Below are positions 1-10,209 of a stretch of DNA of 64,000 nt, one piece after another; within the stretch, counting starts at the first letter, position 1; each line of letters opens with the position of its first letter. Location: the NCBI RefSeq assembly GCF_000827125.1, contig NZ_CP010311.1:310001-374000 (forward strand), read 5' to 3'. This stretch comes from Geoalkalibacter subterraneus. GTDB lineage: Bacteria; Desulfobacterota; Desulfuromonadia; Desulfuromonadales; Geoalkalibacteraceae. The notes below the pieces were generated by a model that was not told the origin of the DNA, searched no databases, and saw only the letters and a list, made by a program, of their open reading frames with translations. The position numbers were made by a program, and so were the translations under genes.

Positions 1-1119
1 CCGCATTGCGCCGCCTTTGCTGTAGCTGTGCACCGGGCATTTCGGCCGGTTGACCGGAATCTGCCTGTAGTTGACGCCCAGGCGTGCGCGGTGGGCATCG
101 GCATAGGAAATCAGGCGGGCAAGCAGCATGCGGTCGGGGCTTGGGCCGATGCCGGGAACGAAGTTGTTCGGCTCGAAAGCGGCCTGTTCGATCTCGGTGT
201 GGAAGTCGCTCGGGTTGCGATTCAACGTCAATCGGCCGACCTCGTGCAGGGGATAATCCTCGTGCGGCCAGACCTTGGTCAGGTCGAAGGGATTGAAGCG
301 ATAGTTGGCTGCCTCCTCGAAGGGCATGATCTGCACCTTCAGCGTCCAGCTAGGGCAATCGCCTTTCTTGATCGCGTTGAACAGGTCGCGGCGATGGCAG
401 TCGGCGTCTTCGCCGGCGATGCGGTCGGCCTCCTCCTGGGGGAGGGTCTCGATCCCCTGGTCGGTCTTGAAGTGGTATTTGACCCAGAAGCGCTCACCCT
501 TGGCATTGACCCACATATAGGTATGACTGGTATAGCCGTTCATGTGGCGATAGCTCCTGGGAACGCCGCGGTCACTCATCAGGATGGTGACCTGGTGGGC
601 GGTCTCGGGCGACAGGGTCCAGAAATCCCACTGCATGTCGTTGTCGCGCAGGCCGCTGTCGGCGCGGCGTTTCTGCGAGTGGATGAAATGCTGGAATTTC
701 ATCGGATCGCGCACGAAGAACACCGGCGTGTTGTTGCCGACCATGTCGTAGTTGCCCTCGGAAGTGTAGAACTTGAGGGCAAAACCGCGCACATCCCGCC
801 AGGTGTCGGGGCTGCCGCCCTCGCCGGCGACTGTCGAAAAACGGGCCAGCACATCGGTCTTGGTCCCGGGCTGGAACAGCGCGGCCTTGGTGTAGGCGCT
901 GACATCCTGGGTGACTTCAAAGTGCCCAAAGGCCCCCGAGCCCTTCGCGTGGGGCTGGCGGTCGGGAATCATCTCCCGGTTGAAGCTGGCCATCTGTTCC
1001 ATGAGATAGTGATCATGCAGCAGGATAGGACCGTCGGGGCCGACGGTCAGGGAAAATTCATCGCTGGAGACCGGGGCTCCCGCGTCGGTGGTGGTGAATT
1101 TTGGATCGTCTTTTTTCAT
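1..1119 (-). CDS. katA: catalase, clade 3-like, C-terminus outside window
   Basis: Haem catalase that dismutates hydrogen peroxide, probably cytoplasmic since no signal peptide is seen. The 373 codons present start at ATG 1119 behind a GAAAAGGAGA ribosome site; the gene runs off the left edge, so about 100 residues of a usual 480-residue small-subunit enzyme are missing. Visible catalase landmarks are the distal His57 in HAKGSGAFG, the Asn129-Asn130 pair in GNNTPVFF and the proximal haem ligand Tyr339 in [14 protein letters not shown]. The order and spacing of all three match the family. No gene lies in the 273 bp upstream, so it is probably monocistronic; no regulator site was recognised. 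Confidence 0.95.
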   Translation of the reverse strand, partial: MKKDDPKFTTTDAGAPVSSDEFSLTVGPDGPILLHDHYLMEQMASFNREMIPDRQPHAKGSGAFGHFEVTQDVSAYTKAALFQPGTKTDVLARFSTVAGEGGSPDTWRDVRGFALKFYTSEGNYDMVGNNTPVFFVRDPMKFQHFIHSQKRRADSGLRDNDMQWDFWTLSPETAHQVTILMSDRGVPRSYRHMNGYTSHTYMWVNAKGERFWVKYHFKTDQGIETLPQEEADRIAGEDADCHRRDLFNAIKKGDCPSWTLKVQIMPFEEAANYRFNPFDLTKVWPHEDYPLHEVGRLTLNRNPSDFHTEIEQAAFEPNNFVPGIGPSPDRMLLARLISYADAHRARLGVNYRQIPVNRPKCPVHSYSKGGAMR

Positions 1120-1392
1120 GTGGTCTGTCTCCTTTTCGGCAGAAAATCATTTTGTCGAGACGTGATGCTGTGACAACAAAGAGTAGCAAAAAAAAATTAA
1201 ATTGCAGGACTGCAGGATAAATATTTCTGCCATTTTTCGTCAGTTAGGCAGATGCCGAATAGCTCGTGTTCTGCCGAACAATAGATCGCGCTTGATTGCG
1301 GTGTGTCCCGGCGCTAGGATTGCCCTTCGTGCTTTGGTCACGATGTAGGCGATATTCCAGGGCTGTACGTCGGCTCTTTAAGGAGGCTTTTT

Positions 1393-1872
1393 ATGGAAAA
1401 ACAGGAAAAGAATACTGAAGTCTGTCCCCCGGTTGATCTGAGCGGCGAGGCGGGTTGGACGCCTTTTGATGCGCCTTCTCTGGTGGGGGCCTCGCTGCGT
1501 TTTGTGTCCGGAGAGCCGGATGGCAACCGCTACCGGGTGCGCTATTACAAGGATGACGCCGAGCAGCTGCGGGCACGCATCTGGTTCGGACCTGAAACGG
1601 AAGGCCCCCCGGGGCACGCCCATGGCGGCGCCATGGCGGCGGTGCTGGACGAAGTGCTGGGGTTGGCGGCCTGGGCGGCAGGCCACTCCATCGTGGTCGG
1701 CAATCTCAATGTCAGCTTCCGCAATCTTCTGCCGCTTGAACAGGTGGTGACGGTGGAGAGCGAGGTCGTTTCCGCCCAGGGACGCAAGGTGATGGTACAT
1801 GGGCGGATCTGCTTGGGAGAAACTGTTTTCGCCGAAGCCGAGTGCCTCTGCATCACCATTCGCGATAAATAA
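1393..1872 (+). CDS. PaaI/THEM4-like hot-dog thioesterase
   Basis: A 159-residue protein with the HGGAMAAVLDEVLG segment (about residues 77-90) typical of PaaI/YdiI/THEM4 hot-dog thioesterases, followed by the NLNVSFRNLLPLE strand region. The family hydrolyses acyl-CoA thioesters; the substrate here cannot be told. The ATG follows a strong TAAGGAGG site 7 bases upstream. Length agrees with a single hot-dog domain plus a 50-residue N-terminal extension. It stands alone between the divergent catalase and the next gene, so context gives no pathway. The fold assignment is firm; the specific activity is inference. Confidence 0.8.
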   Translation: MEKQEKNTEVCPPVDLSGEAGWTPFDAPSLVGASLRFVSGEPDGNRYRVRYYKDDAEQLRARIWFGPETEGPPGHAHGGAMAAVLDEVLGLAAWAAGHSIVVGNLNVSFRNLLPLEQVVTVESEVVSAQGRKVMVHGRICLGETVFAEAECLCITIRDK

Positions 1873-2002
1873 AATTACAAAATCCCTTTCGTTCTAATGC
1901 TCCCGGCTGTCACCGCCGACAAGAAAAGCAGAAATCTATCTTTGTAGATCTTTTCTTGATGCCGGACACTGTTTCAACACCTGTCCGCGGTGGAGGTTTC
2001 CC

Positions 2003-2581
2003 ATGGTCAAAGGAATCGATGGCTCGTCGTTTAACCCGGCGCACAATGCTGCCGCAAAAGCCGGCGGGCAGGAGCCCAGGAAGATGGAGGCGATGCGTGG
2101 TGAGGGCCGCGACCAGGCTCGGAAATCCCAGGGAGAGGACCGTGTTTCGCTGAGCCGGCAGAAAGCGGCAGATGAGACCTACAAGGCGGAAGCCGCGCGT
2201 GCCGAGCTGTCGCCGCAGTTCACGCTGCTGCGCGACCTGGTGGCCAAGACGCTCCGTGAGCAGGAAGCTCATTTCTCCATCGCGGTCAATGGCGAGCAGA
2301 AAGGGATCGAGGATCTGACGCCCGAGGAGGCGCAGGAGCTGGTTGCCGAGGATGGCTATTTCGGTGTTGAGCAGACTTCACAGCGTATCGTCGATTTTGC
2401 CATCGGCCTGGCAGGCAATGACCCGGATAAAATCGATGCCATCCTGGAAGGGGTCGAGCGCGGCTTCCAGGAGGTCGAAAAAGCCTTTGGCGGAACTTTG
2501 CCGGAAATTTCCCATCAGACCTACGATGCCATTCGTGAAAAACTCGATGACTGGGTCGCGAGTTTTGAAGAGCAGCAGTAG
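2003..2581 (+). CDS. DUF5610-like hypothetical protein
   Basis: A 192-residue, very acidic and helical protein with no signal peptide or membrane segment. The first 60 residues are low-complexity (VKGIDGSSFNPAHNAAA, then Lys/Arg/Glu-rich) and look disordered. Residues 70-190 form a helical region containing IEDLTPEEAQELVAEDGYFGV and DPDKIDAILEGVERGFQEVEKAFGG. That pattern resembles the DUF5610 family, which is often mislabelled 'hydrogenase-4 component G'. The ATG follows GGAGG by 7 bases. A strong terminator closes the gene at 2672. Function is not known; the family call is from memory and is moderate. Confidence 0.6.
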   Translation: MVKGIDGSSFNPAHNAAAKAGGQEPRKMEAMRGEGRDQARKSQGEDRVSLSRQKAADETYKAEAARAELSPQFTLLRDLVAKTLREQEAHFSIAVNGEQKGIEDLTPEEAQELVAEDGYFGVEQTSQRIVDFAIGLAGNDPDKIDAILEGVERGFQEVEKAFGGTLPEISHQTYDAIREKLDDWVASFEEQQ

Positions 2582-2671
2582 CCAGGCTGCAGGAAGGTCT
2601 GTCACCGCAGAAGATGACGTTGCACCCCGCGGCCCTCGCTGAACAGCAACAGATCCTCTGAAATTAAAAAA

Positions 2672-2700
2672 GCCCCCGGAATTCTCCGGGGGCTTTTTTT
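2672..2700. terminator. bidirectional intrinsic terminator
   Basis: Perfect 9-bp stem (GCCCCCGGA 2672-2680 with TCCGGGGGC 2685-2693), 4-base loop, seven Ts after it and six As before it. It can stop transcription from the left-hand plus-strand gene and from groEL, whose 3' end faces it 40 bp away. Confidence 0.9.
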
Positions 2701-2741
2701 ACGGCCTGTTAGCTAATGGGCCGAATCGTGCGGGGAAGGGC

Positions 2742-4412
<1,671 letters not shown>

Positions 4413-4453
4413 TTAGTGTAGATTGACTGACGACCAGTTGTGAAAGGCGTGAA

Positions 4454-4741
4454 TTACTCAATGATGCCGAGGATGTCGTCCTCGCGCATCATCATGTATT
4501 CCTTGCCTTTGATTTTGATTTCGGTGCCGGCATATTTGCCGAACAGCACTTTGTCGCCGACCTTGACGTCGAGAGGGATGACCTTGCCGTCTTCGGTCTT
4601 CTTGCCGTTGCCAACGGCGATGACCTTGCCCTCCTGGGGCTTTTCCTTGGCGGTGTCGGGGATGATGATTCCGGAAGCCGTTGTGGTTTCTTCCTCGACC
4701 CGTTCAACAATGATACGGTCCTGCAGAGGCCTGATGTTCAT
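4454..4741 (-). CDS. groES: co-chaperonin GroES
   Basis: A 95-residue co-chaperonin that caps GroEL. It begins [18 protein letters not shown] and ends DDILGIIE; the mobile loop region [18 protein letters not shown] is complete. The frame stays open further upstream to 4822, but that extension would run through the CIRCE operator, and the ATG at 4741 has an AAAGGAGA site 8 bases before it, so 4741 is chosen. First gene of the groES-groEL operon. Confidence 0.98.
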   Translation of the reverse strand: MNIRPLQDRIIVERVEEETTTASGIIIPDTAKEKPQEGKVIAVGNGKKTEDGKVIPLDVKVGDKVLFGKYAGTEIKIKGKEYMMMREDDILGIIE

Positions 4742-4811
4742 GATGCGTGTTTCTCCTTTCTGCGAGTAAGGATATGCGGGCTGTGCCCGTGAGGATGTCG
4801 ACCTTGCTTTG

Positions 4812-4838
4812 TTAGCACTCATCTGGAGTGAGTGCTAA
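4812..4838 (-). promoter_or_regulatory. CIRCE operator (HrcA binding site)
   Basis: Perfect inverted repeat TTAGCACTC-N9-GAGTGCTAA. This is the canonical CIRCE sequence bound by the HrcA repressor. It sits just downstream of the predicted groES transcription start and about 70 bp before the groES ATG, the standard arrangement for repression that is relieved by heat. Confidence 0.97.
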
Positions 4839-4849
4839 CGATAGGCCTA

Positions 4850-4877
4850 AATATAATCAGCGTGAAAACAATGTCAA
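4850..4877 (-). promoter_or_regulatory. sigma-70 promoter of groES-groEL
   Basis: On the minus strand TTGACA (4872-4877) is separated by 16 bp from TATATT (4850-4855). Transcription would start near 4843, directly before the CIRCE element. Confidence 0.8.
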
Positions 4878-4936
4878 GGGGGGAATTGGCAAAAATGTGA
4901 CGAGGGTCGTGAGATGACGGCGGGTTCAGACTCTTT

Positions 4937-5476
4937 TTATCGATCCATCAGCGCCTGCCACAGGCTGTCTGCCAGCCTGTGGGCGACACGCTGAGCGATC
5001 TCCTGGCGTTTTTCAGGCAGTGCGGCCTGGTCGTGGTCGAAGTACAACAAGTCGCTGTCATGGATCGTCAAGGTGGAATCCTCGTTCCCGGGCTGAAACA
5101 GCTGCAGACGCGCCTGTATCTGGATGGTCGTGGAGCCGCCGCCGCTGTCCTCCAGAAATCCGTAGAGTTCGCCGGTGAGGTAATGGTGCCGTGCGAGCTG
5201 TCCGCCGTCGATTTCGGCTGGGATTTTTTTCAGGATTACGAAAGAGTAGCTGTTTTCAGGTGACTGCTCGCCGCGCAGATTGAGTTCGTCGACAAACGTA
5301 TCGAACAGTGGATCGGCGACCGGGGCGGGGACCATGACGGTGCGAAAAGGCGCAATATAGATGACTTGAGTGTCGGGGCGCAAAACAAACCCCGCTTTTT
5401 TCTCCACCGTGGTTGACTCGGCGGCACATGCGGCAAGGCAAAGCGTTGAGAGCAGTGCAAGCAGCCGGACGATCAT
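4937..5476 (-). CDS. predicted outer-membrane lipoprotein, unknown function
   Basis: A 179-residue lipoprotein. From ATG 5476 it reads MIVRLLALLSTLCLAACAAES, a signal peptide with lipobox LAAC and acylated Cys17. The mature part contains TQVIYIAPFRTVMVPAPVADPLFDTFVDEL and several short beta-rich stretches. That resembles small proteins of the LptE/DUF4136-like envelope group, but no family is recognised with certainty. The frame is open to 5629; the internal start is preferred because of the signal peptide and a GAAAGGAG site 9 bases before it. No clear operon partner. Function unknown. Confidence 0.75.
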   Translation of the reverse strand: MIVRLLALLSTLCLAACAAESTTVEKKAGFVLRPDTQVIYIAPFRTVMVPAPVADPLFDTFVDELNLRGEQSPENSYSFVILKKIPAEIDGGQLARHHYLTGELYGFLEDSGGGSTTIQIQARLQLFQPGNEDSTLTIHDSDLLYFDHDQAALPEKRQEIAQRVAHRLADSLWQALMDR

Positions 5477-5655
5477 TGACTGAAACTCCTTTCGGCTGAA
5501 AATTCGAACAAATGGCCCGAGCGTGGGCCATGCTAGCCGGGTGAGGCCTGCAATGTCAATTGCTCCAGAATCGGCTCCTGAGGTTCTCTTTTCCACAGCA
5601 ATGCGATTTTGATTTGGTCCGGTCGACAAAAGAACCGATAATGATTATTCTTTGC

Positions 5656-5690
5656 CTGACAACTGACAACTGACAACTGACAACTGACAA
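5656..5690. repeat. five tandem copies of heptamer CTGACAA
   Basis: Exact head-to-tail array of five CTGACAA units ending 11 bp before the ATG at 5702. It occupies the place where a ribosome site is expected. Period 7 excludes a CRISPR array. Confidence 0.95.
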
Positions 5691-5701
5691 CGGAGCACCA
5701 G

Positions 5702-6778
5702 ATGCATAAAAAACTTTTTATTCCCGGTCCAGTGGAAGTCTCCCCCGATGTCATGGAAGCCATGTGCGCCCCTATGGTCGGACACCGGATGGCGGAGTAT
5801 GCCCAGCTGCATGAAAAAGTGACGCGGGGATTGAAGACCCTGCTCAATACCGAGGATCCCGTGTTTCTCTCGACCTCGAGCGCTTTCGGGGTGATGGAGG
5901 GCGCGGTGCGCAACCTGGTGCAGAAACGTTGTGCCTGCTTCGGCAACGGCGCCTTCAGTACCAAATGGCATGACGTCACCCGCCGCTGCGGCATCGAGGC
6001 GGATCTGTTCAGCGCCGAATGGGGGCAGCCGATCTCCGCAGAGATGGTTGACCAGGCCCTGGCCGGTGGGAAATACGATGCCATGACCCTGGTGCACAAT
6101 GAAACGTCCACCGGCGTCATGTCGCCGCTGGCGGAAATCGCCGAAGTGATGAAGAAGTACCCGGATGTTTCTTTTATCGTCGATACGGTCTCCTCCATGA
6201 CGGCGGTCCCGCTTGATCTGGCCGCGCTGGGCACCGATGTCTGCCTGGCCGGCGTTCAGAAGGCGTTTGGCCTGCCGCCGGGGCTGGCCGTCTTCGCGGT
6301 TTCGCCCCGGGCTCTCGAAAAGGCCCGCAGCACGCCCAATCGCGGGTATTATTTTGACTTCGAGGAGTTTGAAAAGAACGACCTGAAGCACAACACTCCC
6401 AGCACCCCCTGCATCAGCCTCATCTACGCTATGGCGCACCAGCTCGACAAGATGTTTGCCGAAGGGCTGGCCGCGCGCTACGCCCGCCATGCGCAGATGG
6501 CCGACACCACCCGGCAGTGGGTGCAGCAGCAGGGATTCTCCCTGTTCGCCGCCGAAGGGGCGCGCTCGCAGACCCTGACCTGCGCCTGCAATGATGAGCG
6601 CACCGACCTGGAGCGGCTCAAGAAGCTCGCCGGGGAGCAGGGTTATGCCATCGATAACGGCTACGGCAAGATCAAGAACAAAACTTTTCGCATCCCACAC
6701 ATGGCCGACATGACCATGGCTGACCTGCAGGAACTTTTTACCCTGCTGGAGTCGCTGCTCCCTAAAGTGCGCCCCTGA
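5702..6778 (+). CDS. class V (SerC/AGXT-like) aminotransferase
   Basis: A PLP-dependent fold-type I aminotransferase of 358 residues. Starts MHKKLFIPGPVEVSPDV (the typical PGP motif), has SSAFGVMEGAVRNLV for phosphate binding and the Schiff-base Lys187 in AGVQKAFGLPPG. The family includes archaeal and Thermotoga-type phosphoserine, alanine-glyoxylate and serine-glyoxylate aminotransferases. The NTPSTPCISLIYAM segment fits the broad-specificity alanine/phosphoserine group. Serine synthesis is the likeliest role, but substrate is inference. The ATG lies just after a CTGACAA heptamer array, and only a weak GGAG is seen before it. Confidence 0.85.
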   Translation: MHKKLFIPGPVEVSPDVMEAMCAPMVGHRMAEYAQLHEKVTRGLKTLLNTEDPVFLSTSSAFGVMEGAVRNLVQKRCACFGNGAFSTKWHDVTRRCGIEADLFSAEWGQPISAEMVDQALAGGKYDAMTLVHNETSTGVMSPLAEIAEVMKKYPDVSFIVDTVSSMTAVPLDLAALGTDVCLAGVQKAFGLPPGLAVFAVSPRALEKARSTPNRGYYFDFEEFEKNDLKHNTPSTPCISLIYAMAHQLDKMFAEGLAARYARHAQMADTTRQWVQQQGFSLFAAEGARSQTLTCACNDERTDLERLKKLAGEQGYAIDNGYGKIKNKTFRIPHMADMTMADLQELFTLLESLLPKVRP

Positions 6779-6959
6779 TGCAATGTCGGTAGAACTTCTT
6801 GATCGACGTTGAATCGCGCAGGTGGACAAGTCTCGTCCTCGGACCTCGGCGGCGATGCGGGTTGACTTGGCTTTTGCGCTGAACGTATCATTGAGGATTG
6901 AACCCTTGCCGCAATTCGTCTTTTTTGCACGAGTTGCCGAAATGGGAGTCCCTTAAATT

Positions 6960-7478
6960 ATGGCTATTCGAAAAATACTGCATTATCCCGATCCTGTGCT
7001 GCGGCAGAAGTCTGAAACCGTTGACGAGGTCGACGACGAGATTCGCACGCTGGCCGATGACATGGCGGAAACCATGTATGCGGCGCCCGGAGTCGGCCTG
7101 GCCGCGCCCCAGGTGGGCGTGCTCAAACGGGTCATTGTCCTTGACTGCGCCGGCGACGACGATCAACGGCGCCTTATCTGTGCCGTCAACCCTGAAATCC
7201 TTTCTCTTGAAGGCGAAATCTGCGAGGAGGAAGGCTGTCTGTCGGTGCCGAGCTATTACGCCAAGGTCACACGCAGCCCGCGAGCGCGAGTCCGCTACCT
7301 CGACCTTGATGGACAGCAGGTTGAACTGGACGCTGAAGGACTCCTGGCGGTGGCCTTCCAGCACGAGATCGAACATCTCGACGGGGTGTTGTTCATCGAT
7401 CACCTCTCCCCACTGAAAAAGAGCCTGTTTAAAAAGAAGTATAAAAAGATTCTGGAGCAGAAGCAGGAGGAGTTGTGA
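6960..7478 (+). CDS. def: peptide deformylase
   Basis: Removes the formyl group from the N-terminal methionine of new proteins. The 172-residue protein carries all three family motifs: GVGLAAPQVG (residues about 44-53), EEGCLSVP with the metal Cys, and QHEIEHLDGVLF with the two metal His and the catalytic Glu. Length is normal. Its stop codon overlaps the start of fmt, so formylation and deformylation genes are translationally coupled. The ribosome site (GGGAG) is weak and about 10 bases before the ATG. Confidence 0.97.
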   Translation: MAIRKILHYPDPVLRQKSETVDEVDDEIRTLADDMAETMYAAPGVGLAAPQVGVLKRVIVLDCAGDDDQRRLICAVNPEILSLEGEICEEEGCLSVPSYYAKVTRSPRARVRYLDLDGQQVELDAEGLLAVAFQHEIEHLDGVLFIDHLSPLKKSLFKKKYKKILEQKQEEL

Positions 7479-8419
7479 TCGACGCCAAGGATATCCGCAC
7501 CGTTTTCATGGGCACGCCTGCGTTTGCCCTGGCCACCCTTGAGGGACTGATCGATGCCGGCCTCGATTTGGTCGGGGTCTATACCCAGCCTGATCGGCCT
7601 AAAGGGCGAGGCAAAAAAACAGCCCCGCCGCCGGTCAAAGAGCTGGCGGAGCAGCATGGCATCAAAGTGTTTCAGCCCGACAAGTTGAGACGGCCTGAGG
7701 TTGTCGACGAATTGCGCGCCCTGGCGCCCGACCTGATCGTGGTGGTGGCCTACGGGCAGATTCTTCCCAAGAGCGTCCTGGAAATTCCGCGCTTCGGCTG
7801 CATCAACGTGCATGCCAGCCTGCTGCCGCGTCATCGCGGAGCGGCCCCCATCAACAAGGCGATCATGGATGGCGACACCGAAACAGGGATCACCACCATG
7901 CTGATGGACGAGGGGCTCGATACCGGTGATATGCTGGTCAAGAAGGCGATTCCGATCGGGCCTGACGAAACAGCCGGAGAGCTTCACGACCGCCTGGCCC
8001 TGCTGGGGCGCGAGACCATCGAGGAGACCCTGACCCAGCTTCGGGCGGGAACGCTCCAGCCGCAGAAGCAGGACGATGCGTTGAGCACCTACGCGCCGAT
8101 GCTGAAAAAAGGCGATGGGCTTATCGATTGGACGCAGGATGCGCGAATGCTGCACAACCAGGTGCGTGGCCTCGACCCCTGGCCCGGGGCTTATACCTAT
8201 TTCAACGGCGAGGTGCTGCGCATCGCCCGCACCCAGGTCGTGGCGGGCTGCGGCGAGCCGGGCCGGGTGATGGCTGCGGACCAGTCAGGCATCAGGGTGG
8301 CCTGCGGCGAAGATTTTCTGAGTATAGGCGAACTCCAGCTTCCCGGTAAGAAACGTCTCAGCGCCGCTGATTTTCTGCGCGGCCGGGCGGATCTGAAACC
8401 GGGCACGCAACTCGGCTAA
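7475..8419 (+). CDS. fmt: methionyl-tRNA formyltransferase
   Basis: Uses 10-formyl-THF to formylate initiator Met-tRNA. The 314-residue protein has VFMGTPAFALATLEGL at the N-terminus, the catalytic NVHASLLPRHRGAAPINKAI segment (Asn, His and the SLLPRHRG loop) and the DTGDMLVKK motif, followed by the C-terminal OB-like domain. It starts at GTG 7475, overlapping the def stop codon by four bases (GTGA), behind GGAGGAG. It belongs to a run def-fmt-DUF116. Confidence 0.97.
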   Translation: MIDAKDIRTVFMGTPAFALATLEGLIDAGLDLVGVYTQPDRPKGRGKKTAPPPVKELAEQHGIKVFQPDKLRRPEVVDELRALAPDLIVVVAYGQILPKSVLEIPRFGCINVHASLLPRHRGAAPINKAIMDGDTETGITTMLMDEGLDTGDMLVKKAIPIGPDETAGELHDRLALLGRETIEETLTQLRAGTLQPQKQDDALSTYAPMLKKGDGLIDWTQDARMLHNQVRGLDPWPGAYTYFNGEVLRIARTQVVAGCGEPGRVMAADQSGIRVACGEDFLSIGELQLPGKKRLSAADFLRGRADLKPGTQLG

Positions 8420-8428
8420 GGTTTTTTA

Positions 8429-9208
8429 GTGGTGGATTTTTCCCGGGCGCAAGCGCCTTTTCGGCCTCGCAAGCGGCTGTTCATCGGCCTGCTGGCCGGC
8501 GCGTGCGTCCTGATGTTTATTCTTGGCGTCCTGATGTGGTGGGTTCCCAGTGTCGGGTTGAGCAGCATTCATCCGATTCTGCCGCTGATTCTCGGACTGG
8601 TGCTGGCCTCTGTCGGGGCCGTGGTGTTCGGCGGCCTCGCCCTGCTGGTCATGACGGTATTGACGGGGCGTGATCTGCTGCTCTCCGAGCGCCTGCGCGG
8701 ACTGGTGATCAAATACCTGTTTCCGGCCATTATCGGGCTTGGACGTCTGCTGCGGCTGGATCGCGATACCCTGCAGCAGTCGTTCATCGCTTTGAATAAC
8801 CAGCTGGTGCGTGCCAAAAAAATACGGGTCGACACCACGCAGGTGCTGATTCTGCTGCCGCACTGCATTCAACTGTTCGACTGCGGTATCAAAATTACCG
8901 GCGATGTGAGTAAATGCAAACAGTGCGGACAGTGTGACATCAGCGGCCTGCTTGAGCTCTCTCGCGAGCGGGGGATCGATATCGCGGTGGCTACCGGCGG
9001 CACGCTGGCACGCAAGATTATCGTCGAAAAGAGGCCGCAGTTGATCGTTGCCGTTGCTTGTGAGCGCGACCTGACTGCCGGCATTCGCGACGCCTACCCC
9101 CTGCCGGTGATCGGCATCCTCAATCACCGGCCCAACGGCCCCTGCATCAATACACACGTAGTTTTCCAGCAGGTGCGCGAAGCCATCGATGAGTGCGTCG
9201 TCTCTTGA
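8429..9208 (+). CDS. DUF116 membrane protein
   Basis: A 259-residue protein with two N-terminal membrane helices (about residues 18-38 and 50-75) and a cytoplasmic cysteine-rich domain. That domain contains LPHCIQLFDC, CKQCGQCDISGL (four close Cys that could bind a metal or cluster), VAVACERDL and GPCINTHV. This is the pattern of the DUF116 family, often found beside fmt in Deltaproteobacteria. Biochemical role unknown; a metal- or cluster-binding role is inference from the Cys spacing. It begins at GTG 8429, 9 bp after fmt, so it is co-transcribed. A second in-frame GTG follows immediately. Confidence 0.8.
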   Translation: MVDFSRAQAPFRPRKRLFIGLLAGACVLMFILGVLMWWVPSVGLSSIHPILPLILGLVLASVGAVVFGGLALLVMTVLTGRDLLLSERLRGLVIKYLFPAIIGLGRLLRLDRDTLQQSFIALNNQLVRAKKIRVDTTQVLILLPHCIQLFDCGIKITGDVSKCKQCGQCDISGLLELSRERGIDIAVATGGTLARKIIVEKRPQLIVAVACERDLTAGIRDAYPLPVIGILNHRPNGPCINTHVVFQQVREAIDECVVS

Positions 9209-9318
9209 ATTTCCCAAAATGATGATTAAGTTGCTCTGGCTGCATCTGGACGAGCCATCGCAAAAAGAAATTTTTGAAATCAAAAACTCAAAGGCAAACA
9301 AAAACTAAGGTGATCCGA

Positions 9319-10152
9319 ATGAATACACTGCGTACCGTATTTTTCATGACTCTTCTGACCCTGGTACTGGTTGGCATCGGTGGCGCTGTCGGCGGTTCCG
9401 GCGGCGCGTTCTTTGCGCTGGTGATTGCTGCCGCCATGAACCTGGGCAGCTACTGGTTCTCCGACAAGATCGTCATCAAGATGTATAAGGGCAAAGAGGT
9501 CAACAGCGGCCTGTTGTACGAGGTCGTGCAGGAACTCTGCCAACGCAACAACCTGGTGATGCCCAAGGTTTACATCCTGCCGCAGTCCACTCCCAACGCT
9601 TTCGCCACCGGTCGCAATCCCTCTCATGCGGTGGTCGCGGCGACCGAGGGGCTTATGCAGATCCTCTCCCGCGAAGAACTGATGGGTGTGATGGCGCATG
9701 AAATGAGCCATGTCAAGCATCGCGATATCCTGATCGGATCGATTGCGGCCACCATTGCCGGCGCCGTTTCCTGGATGGCGCATATGGCCCAGTGGGCCGC
9801 TATCTTTGGAGGCGGCGACGAGGAGGGGAGCAACCCCATTGCCCTGTTCGCCATGGCGATCTTTGCACCGATGGCGGCAATGCTGGTGCAGATGGCGATT
9901 TCTCGCTCCCGCGAGTACGAAGCCGACCGCGGCGGTGCCCGCCTGTGCGGCAACAACCCCCATTATCTGGCCAGCGCCCTGCGCAAGCTTGAAGCGGCCA
10001 ATCAAAGCGCCCCTATGCCGAAAGTCAATGAGGCGACTGCCCACATGTTCATCGTCAATCCTCTGCGCGGCGGCGGGTTCAAAAACCTGTTCTCGACCCA
10101 TCCTCCGGTAGAGGAGCGGGTACGCCGGCTGGAGAGCATGACCTCTTTTTGA
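9319..10152 (+). CDS. htpX: membrane zinc metalloprotease HtpX
   Basis: An M48 family protease that degrades misfolded membrane proteins. The 277 residues show two N-terminal membrane helices ([17 protein letters not shown] and [17 protein letters not shown]), the zinc site HEMSH at 127-131 and the third ligand in [11 protein letters not shown]. The frame opens earlier at 9274, but ATG 9319 has an AAGGTGA site 7 bases before it and gives the conserved start MNTLRT. The 110 bp before it hold no recognisable gene. Confidence 0.95.
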   Translation: MNTLRTVFFMTLLTLVLVGIGGAVGGSGGAFFALVIAAAMNLGSYWFSDKIVIKMYKGKEVNSGLLYEVVQELCQRNNLVMPKVYILPQSTPNAFATGRNPSHAVVAATEGLMQILSREELMGVMAHEMSHVKHRDILIGSIAATIAGAVSWMAHMAQWAAIFGGGDEEGSNPIALFAMAIFAPMAAMLVQMAISRSREYEADRGGARLCGNNPHYLASALRKLEAANQSAPMPKVNEATAHMFIVNPLRGGGFKNLFSTHPPVEERVRRLESMTSF

Positions 10153-10209
10153 CGCTGTTTTCCTCAGCCCGGCTTATATTCTTAGCCCTTTTCTTTTTTT
10201 GGACTTTTC

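Noticed and set aside
1120-1392. Search for a regulatory site between catalase and the thioesterase
   Set aside because: A-rich tract and ordinary promoter-like words only; no palindrome or known peroxide-regulator box was recognised.
5656-5690. Possible CRISPR array
   Set aside because: Units are 7 bp with no spacers; no cas genes are nearby.
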